This document shows positions 16,579 to 24,566 of a stretch of DNA of 33,300 nt, in pieces. Both the position numbers and the translations under genes were made by a program. The DNA lies in assembly GCA_002339745.1 (NCBI GenBank), contig DDKP01000154.1:4329-37628 (forward strand), read 5' to 3'. Under the pieces are notes generated by a model, which was not told the DNA's origin, did no database searches, and saw only the letters and a list, made by a program, of their open reading frames with translations. Every line of letters begins with the position of its first letter. Position 1 is the stretch's first letter. This DNA comes from Firmicutes bacterium UBA2595 (GTDB taxonomy: Bacteria; Bacillota; Thermincolia; Thermincolales; UBA2595).

Positions 16579-17463
16579 ATGGTTACTGCTGCAATGGTAA
16601 AAGAACTGCGGGAACGCACCGGCGCCGGAATGATGGACTGCAAAAAAGCGCTGGAGGAAACCGGTGGGGACCTGGAAAAAGCTATCGAGTATTTAAGGGA
16701 AAAAGGTTTAGCTGCCGCTGCCAAGAAAGCCGGGCGAATTGCCGCCGAAGGATTGGTTGCCGCGAATGTTGAGGCAGGGAACAAGAGGGCCGTTCTGGTC
16801 GAAGTAAACTGCGAGACTGATTTTGTCGCGAAGACAGAAGAATTTGGAACGTTTGTCAATACGGTTGCCGAGGCAATTCTTGAAAATTCCCCTTCAACAG
16901 TTGAGGACCTGCTTCAAATGCAGGTGGACGGAAAAACTGTGGGCGAACTGGTTACCGAAAAGATCGCCAAAATCGGCGAAAACATGTCTATCCGGCGTTT
17001 TGAATTGTATGAAACAACAGAAGGAGCCCTCGAGGCGTATATTCACGGCGCCGGACGGATAGGTGTGCTGGTTGAGGTTACCGGCAATGCCGGCGATCTA
17101 CTGGAAACAGCCAAGGATGTTGCCATGCAGGTGGCCGCATCAAGGCCTGAGTATGTTACCAGAGAACAGGTCCCTGCAGAAATGGTCGAGAAAGAAAGAG
17201 AAATTTTGAAAGTCCAGGCCATGAATGAAGGGAAACCTGAAAACATAGCTGAAAAAATGGTGACCGGCAGGCTGGAAAAGTTTTTTAAGGAAATCTGCCT
17301 GGTAGAACAGCCGTTTATCAGGGAGCCGGATATAAGTGTCCAGAAAATGCTTGACCAGAAACAGGTCAAAGTTTTGCGCTTTGTGCGCTACGAAATGGGA
17401 GAAGGCCTGCAAAAAAGGGAAACCGACCTGGCTGCCGAAGTTGCGGCTCTACAAAAGTGCTAA
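16579..17463 (+). CDS. tsf: Translation elongation factor EF-Ts
   Basis: The 294 residues make a full-length EF-Ts. The N-terminal UBA-like domain reads VKELRERTGAGMMDCKKALE, and the EF-Tu-contacting motif TDFV is at 80-83 (VNCETDFVAK). Two core subdomains follow, with AYIHGAGRIGVLVEV and AMQVAASRPEYV, and the end is FVRYEMGEGL. It exchanges GDP for GTP on EF-Tu. The ATG has AAGGAGG seven bases upstream, after the rpsB-tsf hairpin. The rpsB-tsf pairing is nearly universal in bacteria. Confidence 0.97.
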   Translation: MVTAAMVKELRERTGAGMMDCKKALEETGGDLEKAIEYLREKGLAAAAKKAGRIAAEGLVAANVEAGNKRAVLVEVNCETDFVAKTEEFGTFVNTVAEAILENSPSTVEDLLQMQVDGKTVGELVTEKIAKIGENMSIRRFELYETTEGALEAYIHGAGRIGVLVEVTGNAGDLLETAKDVAMQVAASRPEYVTREQVPAEMVEKEREILKVQAMNEGKPENIAEKMVTGRLEKFFKEICLVEQPFIREPDISVQKMLDQKQVKVLRFVRYEMGEGLQKRETDLAAEVAALQKC

Positions 17464-17485
17464 TCAGAAGTTTTTTGACATTTTT

Positions 17486-17522
17486 AAAAAAAGAGAAGAC
17501 TTTGAGTCTTCTCTTTTTTTAA
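17486..17522 (+). terminator. Rho-independent terminator after tsf
   Basis: A perfect 15-bp stem (17486-17500 with 17506-17520; GAGAAGAC/GTCTTCTC at its core) encloses the five-base loop TTTGA, and the 3' arm ends in seven Ts. The A-rich 5' flank would let it work on the opposite strand too. It should end the rpsB-tsf transcript. Confidence 0.9.
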
Positions 17523-17601
17523 AAAATTATTTTTTCAAAAAGGATTTTCTTATATCATGTAGAAGATTTATTTCTGAGAAACGGGAGGTAACGGGGCTAC
17601 T

Positions 17602-18327
17602 ATGCAGACACCCAAATACAAACGAGTTGTACTTAAATTAAGCGGTGAAGCTTTAGCCGGAAAAAAGGGGTTTGGTATAGACCCGGAGACTGTTGTTTCA
17701 ATTGCCGAACAAATAAAAGAGATTATATTTCTTAACGTACAGGTTGGTATTGTTGTTGGCGGCGGAAACCTTTGGCGGGGAATTGCCGGAAGCGCAAAAG
17801 GGATGGATAGGGCAACTGCGGACTACATGGGCATGATGGCTACAGTAATGAACTCCTTGGCTCTGCAGGATGCCCTTGAAAAGCTGGCGGTTGATACAAG
17901 GGTCCTTACAGCTATTGAGATGCGCGAGGTAGCAGAACCGTATATTCGCAGGAGGGCCATCAGGCACCTGGAAAAGGGCCGAGTTGTAATCTTTGGCGCC
18001 GGGACCGGCAACCCATATTTCTCAACCGACACCACGGCAGCGCTGAGGGCCGCGGAAATTGAAGCAGACGTGATATTGATGGCTAAACAGGTGGACGGTG
18101 TTTACGACAGCGACCCTGTAAAAAACCCTGATGCGCAGAGGTTTGATGAACTTACTTATATAGATGTGCTTAACAGGGGTTTGGGAGTTATGGACTCGAC
18201 TGCTACTTCTCTCTGTATGGACAATAAGATTCCCATTATTGTGTTTAACCTCAACGAAAACGGTAACATAAAACGGGTGGTAATGGGGGAAAATATTGGT
18301 ACATATGTCGGGGGTGAAGACAAATGA
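17602..18327 (+). CDS. pyrH: UMP kinase PyrH
   Basis: The 241 residues belong to the amino-acid-kinase fold UMP kinase. KLSGEALAG near the start and VGGGNLWRG bind phosphate. DRATADYMGMMATVMNSLAL and GAGTGNPYFSTDT form the UMP site, and KQVDGVYDSDP follows. It converts UMP to UDP with ATP, essential for RNA, DNA and cell-wall sugar nucleotides. The ATG is preceded by GGGAGGT at about 12 bases and GGGG at about five, so the ribosome site is not sharply placed. It overlaps frr by four bases (ATGA). Confidence 0.97.
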   Translation: MQTPKYKRVVLKLSGEALAGKKGFGIDPETVVSIAEQIKEIIFLNVQVGIVVGGGNLWRGIAGSAKGMDRATADYMGMMATVMNSLALQDALEKLAVDTRVLTAIEMREVAEPYIRRRAIRHLEKGRVVIFGAGTGNPYFSTDTTAALRAAEIEADVILMAKQVDGVYDSDPVKNPDAQRFDELTYIDVLNRGLGVMDSTATSLCMDNKIPIIVFNLNENGNIKRVVMGENIGTYVGGEDK

Positions 18328-18881
18328 TTAAAGAAGTTGTAAATGAAGCTGAAGACAGAATGAAAAAGGCTATTGATGTACTTCGAAAGGATTTGGCTTC
18401 ATTGCGGGCCGGTCGCGCGACACCCGCGCTTCTTGATAAAGTACTTGTAGACTACTATGGGGTACCTACTCCAATAAACCAGATGGCCAACGTTTCTGTA
18501 CCGGAACCCCGCCTGCTTGTTATTCAACCGTGGGACAAAAGCGTGATATCATCCATCGAGAAAGCAATCCTCAAGTCTGATTTAGGCTTGACACCCAATA
18601 ATGACGGAACGGTCATCAGGCTGTCTATTCCGCAGTTGACTCAGGAAAGAAGAAACGAACTGGTGAAGGTCGTCAGGAAGAAGGCTGAGGAAACTAAGGT
18701 AGCTATCAGAAATGTCCGGCGTGATGCCAATGAAGAACTGAAGGATATGGAGAAAAAGCACCAAATCTCGGAGGATGATTTCAAGAGAGCCCAGGAGGAT
18801 GTCCAGAAATTGACGGACAAGTGCATAAAAGATGTAGACAAGGTACTGGAAAATAAGGAGCAGGAAATCATGGAAGTATAA
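18324..18881 (+). CDS. frr: Ribosome recycling factor
   Basis: The protein has 185 residues, the normal length. Family stretches include LASLRAGRATPALLDKVLVD, YGVPTPINQMANVSVPEPR, PWDKSVISSIEKAI and LTPNNDGTVIRLSIPQLTQE. The C-terminal helix is rich in Lys and Glu. With EF-G it splits post-termination 70S ribosomes. The ATG overlaps the pyrH stop as ATGA, with GGGGGTGA upstream. The pyrH-frr pairing is standard. Confidence 0.97.
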   Translation: MIKEVVNEAEDRMKKAIDVLRKDLASLRAGRATPALLDKVLVDYYGVPTPINQMANVSVPEPRLLVIQPWDKSVISSIEKAILKSDLGLTPNNDGTVIRLSIPQLTQERRNELVKVVRKKAEETKVAIRNVRRDANEELKDMEKKHQISEDDFKRAQEDVQKLTDKCIKDVDKVLENKEQEIMEV

Positions 18882-18906
18882 AAATCCTTGGATCTGAGGG
18901 ATACAA

Positions 18907-19131
18907 ATGGAATTGCCTGATGTTTTGGGCTTTGTTATTGATGAGGCCTTGACTGAAATCAGGAACAAAGGTTTTCAAGTGGGCCGGATTACAGTGGCAA
19001 AGCCTGTTAAAGCAGCAAAACCTTTGGGTGTAGCCAGAGTTGTTCGCCTCTCTCTGTTGGAGAAGGCAACACTCCAGGTTGTTGTTGCATATCAGGATTA
19101 CGAGAAAGGAGGTGTACATTGTGGCATATAG
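18907..19131 (+). CDS. Small PASTA-like single-domain protein
   Basis: The 74 residues start at an ATG with TGAGGG six bases upstream. ELPDVLGFVIDEALTEIRNK then GFQVGRITV and ATLQVVVAY fit the PASTA fold pattern: PDVxGxxxxEAxxxLxxxG, a strand, and a final strand VxxxVA. PASTA domains usually sit outside the membrane on penicillin-binding proteins or Ser/Thr kinases, yet this has no signal or membrane segment, so it is cytoplasmic as drawn. Its last ten residues overlap the ferredoxin ribosome site and start, which implies coupling. The family call is by eye and moderate; the role is unknown. Confidence 0.65.
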   Translation: MELPDVLGFVIDEALTEIRNKGFQVGRITVAKPVKAAKPLGVARVVRLSLLEKATLQVVVAYQDYEKGGVHCGI

Positions 19132-19288
19132 AATTACCGATGAGTGCTTGGCTTGCGGCAGTTGTTTGGATGCATGCCCCAACGGAGCCATCGAGGAAGG
19201 CGACATTTACAAGATTAAGGCAGATGAGTGCGCTGATTGCGGTGCTTGTGCAGAGGCTTGTCCGACAGGAGCAATTGTTGAAGAGTAA
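19121..19288 (+). CDS. 2[4Fe-4S] ferredoxin
   Basis: The protein has 55 residues from the GTG at 19121, with AAAGGAGGTG six bases upstream. An upstream in-frame extension to 19040 has no ribosome site and was rejected. Two classic clusters are present: C9-C12-C15-C19-P and C37-C40-C43-C47-P, the clostridial ferredoxin layout. It is a small soluble electron carrier, typical of anaerobes. It overlaps the PASTA-like gene by 11 bases and is followed by a terminator, so it closes the pyrH-frr unit. Which enzyme it serves cannot be told from here. Confidence 0.93.
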   Translation: MAYRITDECLACGSCLDACPNGAIEEGDIYKIKADECADCGACAEACPTGAIVEE

Positions 19289-19293
19289 TCAAT

Positions 19294-19324
19294 AAACCCC
19301 CTCATAAAGGAGGGGGTTTGTTTT
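19294..19324 (+). terminator. Rho-independent terminator after the ferredoxin gene
   Basis: AAACCCCCTC (19294-19303) pairs with GAGGGGGTTT (19310-19319) around a six-base loop, followed by GTTTT. It is a strong GC-rich stem that separates the pyrH-frr unit from uppS. Confidence 0.92.
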
Positions 19325-19386
19325 AGTATAAACAGGCATAAACTTTCCCAAATTAGAGGTAATGAAAAGGTTTTATATAGAAACTT

Positions 19387-19415
19387 TTGTTGTAAAGATG
19401 TAAAATGAATATATA
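19387..19415 (+). promoter_or_regulatory. Candidate sigma-A promoter upstream of uppS
   Basis: TTGTTG (19387-19392) and TATATA (19410-19415) are 17 bases apart in an AT-rich stretch just after a terminator. This is where a new promoter is needed for uppS, which starts about 50 bases further on. The boxes match the consensus only in part. Confidence 0.45.
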
Positions 19416-19470
19416 TGTAAAAATATGATGGGATATCTACCGGGTAGCACAAAGCCTAGGAGGATAGTAA

Positions 19471-20268
19471 ATGATTCGCAGTTGGCTTGGCTTTTGGAGA
19501 GTATGCAGGGAGAAAAACGAGTCAGAGAGAGCAGAAGAACTGTATAAGGCTGTTGACTTCAGCCGCCTGCCTACTCATATTGCGATCATTATGGACGGTA
19601 ATGGACGTTGGGCTACCCGCCGGGGTCTTCCAAGGGCGCTGGGACACAGGGCAGGGGTTGAGTCATTGCGGGAGATAGTCCGGACCTGTTCTGCCCTGGG
19701 AATAAAATACCTTACGGTATATGCTTTTTCGACCGAGAACTGGAAACGCCCGGCAGAAGAAGTCAATATATTGATGGATCTCCTGGTGGAGTATCTTGAA
19801 CAGGAAATACAGGAACTTCATGAAAACAATGTCAAAATCAGAGCTGTCGGCAGGATTGAAGAACTGCCGGAAAAGGCCAGAGAGGCGCTGTACAGGGATG
19901 CCGAATATACGCGAAACAACGACGGCCTGACATTGAACCTGGCTCTGAACTACGGTGGCCGGAACGAGATTGTGGAGGCCGTCAAGCGCATTGGCAGGGA
20001 AATTGCAGGCAATAAACTGAGCCCGGAAGAGATAACCGAGGACATTATTTCCGGTTTTCTTTATACTGCGGGTATACCCGACCCGGATCTGCTGATCAGG
20101 CCTTCAGGGGAACTGCGGATCAGTAATTTTCTTCTTTGGCAGGCAGCCTATTCTGAATTTTGGTATTCTCCGGTTTTATGGCCCGATTTCCGGAAGGTCC
20201 ACCTGCTGGAAGCGATTGTGGACTACCAGCGCCGCCAAAGGAGATTTGGGGGCCTGAATAATTTATAG
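19471..20268 (+). CDS. uppS: Undecaprenyl diphosphate synthase
   Basis: The 265 residues form a cis-prenyltransferase. IAIIMDGNGRWA places the catalytic Asp at 42; LGHRAGVESLREIVR, YAFSTENWKRP, LNYGGRNEIVEAV and the C-terminal DLLIRPSGELRISNFL with ELWxxxY-like context complete the family pattern. It extends farnesyl diphosphate with eight isopentenyl units to make the lipid carrier for peptidoglycan and teichoic acids. The ATG has TAGGAGGA a few bases upstream. The N-terminal 30 residues before the core are variable and comparable to Bacillus UppS. Dxr and IspG encoded downstream help supply its substrates. Confidence 0.97.
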   Translation: MIRSWLGFWRVCREKNESERAEELYKAVDFSRLPTHIAIIMDGNGRWATRRGLPRALGHRAGVESLREIVRTCSALGIKYLTVYAFSTENWKRPAEEVNILMDLLVEYLEQEIQELHENNVKIRAVGRIEELPEKAREALYRDAEYTRNNDGLTLNLALNYGGRNEIVEAVKRIGREIAGNKLSPEEITEDIISGFLYTAGIPDPDLLIRPSGELRISNFLLWQAAYSEFWYSPVLWPDFRKVHLLEAIVDYQRRQRRFGGLNNL

Positions 20269-20287
20269 CTGGACCGGTGATTAGAAG

Positions 20288-21079
20288 ATGCTTTCATTCC
20301 GTATCCTCAGCGCTGTGGCCGGTATACCGATAATGCTTTTCTCTTTTTGGTACGGGGGCTTGCCATTAGCGGCAGTTGTTTTAGTTCTGGTAATTCTAGG
20401 AATACTAGAGATGAACCGTCTCTGGTGTAAGATGGATGTACATATCTGGTTGCCCCTGGCTGTGACTGCGGGTGTCCTGTATGTAATTGCCGCCGGCGCC
20501 GGCAACAGGTATTTTGAGGCCGCTGTATTATTTTTTGCGGTGACCGCAGCCATCGTATATATGATAGTAGTCTATCCTTCTTTTACAGTTACCGATTTAG
20601 CTGCAACTGTTTTTACTTCACTATATGCCGGGTGGCTCTTAACCCACCTGATTGGAATCAGACACCTGTCTGACGGATTTCATTACGTTTTATTGGTTCT
20701 GGCCTGTACATGGAGCACCGACACCTTTGCTTACTTCGTTGGTATCAATATAGGAAAACGCAAACTGGCGCCGGTCGTCAGTCCGAATAAATCCGTGGAA
20801 GGTTCTCTGGGAGGCGTTGCCGGCAGCATAATTGCAGCGGTAATCGCAGGCATTTTGGGTTCCAGAATGCCGTTGATACATTATGTGATAATCGGTGTTT
20901 TAATTGGGGTTGTCGGGCAGGTGGGCGACCTGGCGGAATCGGCGTTGAAACGAATGGCTGGAGTCAAGGATTCAGGCCGGATTATCCCGGGGCACGGCGG
21001 GGTTCTTGACAGGTTTGACAGCCTGTACTTAACAGCGCCGGCAGTATATTATTATTTAAGATTGATAATAATGAATTGA
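20288..21079 (+). CDS. cdsA: Phosphatidate cytidylyltransferase (CDP-diacylglycerol synthase)
   Basis: The 263 residues are mostly membrane-spanning (about seven to eight hydrophobic segments). The CdsA signature near the C-terminus reads KRMAGVKDSGRIIPGHGG then LDRFDSL, and DTFAYFVG with SPNKSVEGSLGG lies upstream of it. It makes CDP-diacylglycerol from CTP and phosphatidate, the branch point for phospholipids. The start ATG has only a weak upstream site (CCGGTGA at about ten bases), so translation may depend on coupling with uppS, which ends 19 bases before. Confidence 0.96.
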   Translation: MLSFRILSAVAGIPIMLFSFWYGGLPLAAVVLVLVILGILEMNRLWCKMDVHIWLPLAVTAGVLYVIAAGAGNRYFEAAVLFFAVTAAIVYMIVVYPSFTVTDLAATVFTSLYAGWLLTHLIGIRHLSDGFHYVLLVLACTWSTDTFAYFVGINIGKRKLAPVVSPNKSVEGSLGGVAGSIIAAVIAGILGSRMPLIHYVIIGVLIGVVGQVGDLAESALKRMAGVKDSGRIIPGHGGVLDRFDSLYLTAPAVYYYLRLIIMN

Positions 21080-21080
21080 G

Positions 21081-22160
21081 GTGAGGACCCTGTACCAACC
21101 ACTGCGAACTTTCATCTACATAGGCCTGGGGACTGCGGGCGCATACCTGTTATTGAAATTTGTTGCCCCTGTTTTTTCGCCTTTTATCTTAGCGGGTCTG
21201 TTAGCTTTTTTTATGGAACCACTGGTAACGTTTTTACAGAACAGGGTCCGTCTTCCGCGGTCAGTTGCGGTGGGAATTACCATGGTAGTTGTCTTTGGTG
21301 GATTTACCCTGGTGTTAGCGCTGGTAATTACACGGTTAATAGTAGAACTGGCTCATCTTTCAGCGTATTTGCCGGAGTATATAGACAACATCAAATCTGT
21401 AATCTTGTCAGTGCAGGACCGGGCAGAAGCATATTACCTGGCGCTGCCCAAAGATGTTTTGGACTTTATTAATGAGAGAGTTGCCGGCAATCAATTCAAT
21501 CTGGATTCAGTTTTTAACAGAATCCAGGTGGTTGTGGTGAAAACCCTGAATTTTATGCTCAGATTGGTATCATCTGTACCGGCCTGGATCATTTTGATTA
21601 TTGTCAGTGCCATTGCTACATATTTTATGTCCAAAGACAAGAACGTCATCAAAAATTTTTGGTTCAGAGCAGTACCAGAGCCGTGGAGCAGGAAAAGCAT
21701 TGACATAGCCAAAGATGTTATACATGCCGTATCGGGATATGCTAAAGCCCAGCTTATTTTAATTACCCTTACGTTCGTTCAAAGCCTGGTAGGCCTTTAT
21801 ATAATCGGCGCTCCGTATGCCCTGCTGGTAGGGTTGGCCATCGGTATAGCAGACTTGATTCCTGTTTTGGGTCCAAGTTCCATTTATCTGCCATGGATTG
21901 CGTGGGAGTTCATTACAGGTGACAATGCTTTTGCCGTTAAACTGACGATTCTTTACTCTATCGTACTGGTTGTGAGACAAGTACTGGAGGCGAAGATAGT
22001 CTCCACCACGATGGGACTGCACCCGTTGGCTACTCTGGTTGGAATGTATGTTGGTCTGCGCTTGTTGGGACCATTGGGTGTGGTAGCCGGCCCCCTGTTT
22101 ATAATCACCCTGAAGGCTTTTGCGGCGGCGGGGCTCATAGGATGGAAAAACCCCAGATAA
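21081..22160 (+). CDS. AI-2E family transporter, YtvI-type membrane protein
   Basis: The 359 residues show the AI-2E/PerM layout. Two hydrophobic helices come first, then FSPFILAGLLAFFMEPLV, a soluble loop of about 120 residues, and a C-terminal group of helices with LIPVLGPSSIYLPWIAWEF and LRLLGPLGVVAGPLFII. The pattern and length resemble YtvI, a Bacillus sporulation-associated membrane protein. The GTG at 21081 directly follows the cdsA stop (ends 21079); GAGGTGAGG overlaps the start, so the exact start is uncertain. It is inserted between cdsA and dxr, which are adjacent in Bacillus. The transported substrate, if any, is unknown. Confidence 0.85.
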   Translation: MRTLYQPLRTFIYIGLGTAGAYLLLKFVAPVFSPFILAGLLAFFMEPLVTFLQNRVRLPRSVAVGITMVVVFGGFTLVLALVITRLIVELAHLSAYLPEYIDNIKSVILSVQDRAEAYYLALPKDVLDFINERVAGNQFNLDSVFNRIQVVVVKTLNFMLRLVSSVPAWIILIIVSAIATYFMSKDKNVIKNFWFRAVPEPWSRKSIDIAKDVIHAVSGYAKAQLILITLTFVQSLVGLYIIGAPYALLVGLAIGIADLIPVLGPSSIYLPWIAWEFITGDNAFAVKLTILYSIVLVVRQVLEAKIVSTTMGLHPLATLVGMYVGLRLLGPLGVVAGPLFIITLKAFAAAGLIGWKNPR

Positions 22161-22270
22161 GGCCTGTGGAGAGACAGCTGACAGAACGGAAAACAGCGAT
22201 CCCCGCTGTAGCCGATCCCCATGTATTTTGTTGCAATTATTGTATAGTATCATAAATAGGAGAAGATAGA

Positions 22271-23422
22271 ATGAGAAAAAGAATAGCCGTATTGGGCAGT
22301 ACCGGTTCCATCGGATGTCAGACCCTGGAAGTGGTGGAAAGGTACCCGGAAAAATTCGAAGTAGTGGGGTTGGCCGCTGGAAACAACCTGGAAAAACTGG
22401 CTAGCCAGGCCGAGAAACACCGGCCAAGAATTGTGAGCATACGGCGAGAAGAGGATTATTGTAGGTTCAGGTCGGCTTTACCCGGTGGAATAAAATTGAC
22501 ATGCGGCGCTGAAGGGATGGCTGAACTGGCTGCCACAGAAGAGGTGGATATCGTTGTTACGTCAATCGCCGGAACTGTGGGACTGATTCCGACGATGGAA
22601 GCTATCAGGGCTGGGAAGGATATAGCGCTGGCAAACAAGGAGACACTGGTGGCAGCTGGTCAACTGGTGATGTCCATGGCTAAAGAAAAAGGAGTCAGAA
22701 TACTGCCGGTCGACAGTGAGCACTCAGCTATTTTCCAGTGCCTCAACGGGGAAAGCAGGGCTGAGGTCAATAAGCTCATCCTCACGGCGTCCGGTGGCCC
22801 GTTTAAAGACAAGTCGAGGGAAGAACTGGCGATTGTCACGGTGGAGGAAGCGCTAAAACACCCCAACTGGTCTATGGGACGTAAAATAACCATAGATTCC
22901 GCCACCATGATGAACAAAGGCCTTGAAGTGATTGAAGCCCGGTGGCTTTTTGACATCGGTTTCGCAAATATCAAAGTAATAATTCATCCTCAAAGCATCG
23001 TTCATTCCATGGTGGAGTTTGTTGACGGGTCTGTTATTGCCCAGATGGGCCTTCCCGATATGAGGTTGCCTATCCAGTATGCTCTGTCCTACCCGGAGAG
23101 GTGGGAAAATGACTGCCCGAAGCTGGATCTGCTGTCAGTGGGAACGCTGAACTTTGAAGAACCCCGGACGGATTTGTTTCCGTGCCTGCAACTAGCTATC
23201 GAGGCAGGAGCCGCGGGGGGGACCTTGCCTGCGGTGATGAATGCGGCGAACGAGCAGGCGGTAGAAATGTTTTTAAATGGCCGGATAGATTTTTTGGATA
23301 TCCCGGAATTAATTCACCGCGTAATGTCCAATCATGACTGTATACCTCAACCGGGTCTGGAAGATATTTTGCAGAGCGACAGGTGGGCCCGTGAAGAGTG
23401 CGGAAGACTGGTGAAAAACTGA
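22271..23422 (+). CDS. dxr: 1-deoxy-D-xylulose 5-phosphate reductoisomerase
   Basis: The 383 residues form a complete Dxr. The NADPH-binding loop GSTGSIG is at 9-15, with ALANKETLVAAG after it. Metal ligands are D148, E150 (DSEHSAIFQCL) and E219 (MMNKGLEVIEA); ASGGPF and HPNWSMGRKITIDSATM form the substrate loop. It converts DXP to MEP, the first committed step of the non-mevalonate isoprenoid pathway. The ATG has AGGAGA about seven bases upstream. The downstream ispG is a later step of the same pathway. Confidence 0.97.
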   Translation: MRKRIAVLGSTGSIGCQTLEVVERYPEKFEVVGLAAGNNLEKLASQAEKHRPRIVSIRREEDYCRFRSALPGGIKLTCGAEGMAELAATEEVDIVVTSIAGTVGLIPTMEAIRAGKDIALANKETLVAAGQLVMSMAKEKGVRILPVDSEHSAIFQCLNGESRAEVNKLILTASGGPFKDKSREELAIVTVEEALKHPNWSMGRKITIDSATMMNKGLEVIEARWLFDIGFANIKVIIHPQSIVHSMVEFVDGSVIAQMGLPDMRLPIQYALSYPERWENDCPKLDLLSVGTLNFEEPRTDLFPCLQLAIEAGAAGGTLPAVMNAANEQAVEMFLNGRIDFLDIPELIHRVMSNHDCIPQPGLEDILQSDRWAREECGRLVKN

Positions 23423-23457
23423 TTGTCATAACGCTATTCGTTAAGGAAGGTGTAGAA

Positions 23458-24555
23458 ATGACTGGTTGGGTAGCATATATTCCGTATGCCGTAATAGTAT
23501 TCGGCCTGCTGGTCCTGTTCCACGAATTAGGACATTTTGCCCTGGCCAAAGTGACCGGGGTTCAGGTTTACGAATTCAGTATAGGGTTTGGACCGCGACT
23601 GGCCGGCTTCCGAAGAGGGGATACAGTATATAACCTGCGGGCCGTGCCGCTGGGAGGGTTTGTCCGAATGGCCGGGATGGACCCGGAGGAGGACCTGAGG
23701 GAGGCCGGCAGGAAATCGCCGGAAAGTCCTGAAGTTGAAGCGGAGGAGGCAGACAAAACCGTAATTAGCCCCGAAAAGAGCTTTATGCACAAAAGCGTAC
23801 CCAAAAGGATGGCCATTATTGCAGCCGGGCCTTTAATGAACTTTGTGCTGGCGATTTTGTTGTTCTCCGCGAGTTTCCTTATTTTCGGCCTACCCACAAA
23901 CAAAAACATAGTTGGTAAGGTTATCCAGGGTCTGCCGGCGGCCGAAGTGGGCATCAAGCCCGGTGATGTAATCACAAAGATTAATGATACTCCTACCGGG
24001 ACGTGGCTGGAAATAACGGATATTATTCATAAGAACCCTGAAAGGGTAATCAAGATTGAAGTCAAGAGAGAAGGTCAGACAAAAATATTTACAGTGAAGC
24101 CCGTAAAAGACCCGGAAGAACAGTGGGGCAAGATCGGGATAACGTACATGTCTGAGCGACTGGGTTTATGGAAATCCCTTAAACTTGGTGTTATTAAGAC
24201 TTACGAAGTTCTTAAAATCACGGTTTATTTTATAGGCAAGATGATAGCGCAGGAGATGCCCGTGCAGCTCAGCGGGCCTGTCAGAATTACCTATGAACTG
24301 GGGAAGGCCGCCGAACTTGGTATTGTTTTCCTGATAAACATAGCCGGGTTTCTCAGCATCCAGATAGGGTTATTTAACCTCCTGCCCATACCTGCCCTGG
24401 ACGGCAGCAGGTTGTTATTTCTCGGGCTGGAAGGGATCAGGGGAACACCCATTGAACCGTCCAAGGAGAATTTCATCCATCTGGTGGGACTGGCGCTCCT
24501 GCTTTTATTAATGGTTGTAATAACCTACCAAGACATTATCCAGATGTTGAGTTAG
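23458..24555 (+). CDS. rseP: Site-2 intramembrane metalloprotease RseP/RasP
   Basis: The protein has 365 residues. The ATG at 23458 has GGAAGGTG five bases upstream; the in-frame GTG at 23398 lies within dxr and adds an unlikely leader. HELGH at 22-26, inside the first membrane helix, is the zinc site. A single PDZ domain (about 145-225, VIQGLPAAEVGIKPGDVITK) follows, then NLLPIPALDG with D315 as third ligand. It cuts membrane-embedded anti-sigma factors and signal-peptide remnants. An acidic insert (about 75-100, rich in Glu) precedes the second helix. The dxr-rseP pairing is conserved. Confidence 0.96.
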   Translation: MTGWVAYIPYAVIVFGLLVLFHELGHFALAKVTGVQVYEFSIGFGPRLAGFRRGDTVYNLRAVPLGGFVRMAGMDPEEDLREAGRKSPESPEVEAEEADKTVISPEKSFMHKSVPKRMAIIAAGPLMNFVLAILLFSASFLIFGLPTNKNIVGKVIQGLPAAEVGIKPGDVITKINDTPTGTWLEITDIIHKNPERVIKIEVKREGQTKIFTVKPVKDPEEQWGKIGITYMSERLGLWKSLKLGVIKTYEVLKITVYFIGKMIAQEMPVQLSGPVRITYELGKAAELGIVFLINIAGFLSIQIGLFNLLPIPALDGSRLLFLGLEGIRGTPIEPSKENFIHLVGLALLLLLMVVITYQDIIQMLS

Positions 24556-24566
24556 GAGGCACGGTT

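Noticed and set aside
17475..17503. TTGACA with 17-base spacing to GACTTT as a pyrH promoter
   Set aside because: The -35 is perfect, but the -10 position is a poor match and lies inside the terminator stem, which would stop the transcript at once.
20300..20330. CCGATAA-like sequence as a sigma-D promoter
   Set aside because: There is no TAAA element about 15 bases upstream, and it is inside cdsA, a housekeeping gene.
22193..22258. Hairpin ACAGCG/CGCTGT and a TTGCAA-16-TAAATA promoter before dxr
   Set aside because: The stem has only six pairs and no T tract, and the promoter would start transcription at or after the ribosome site; both are probably chance.
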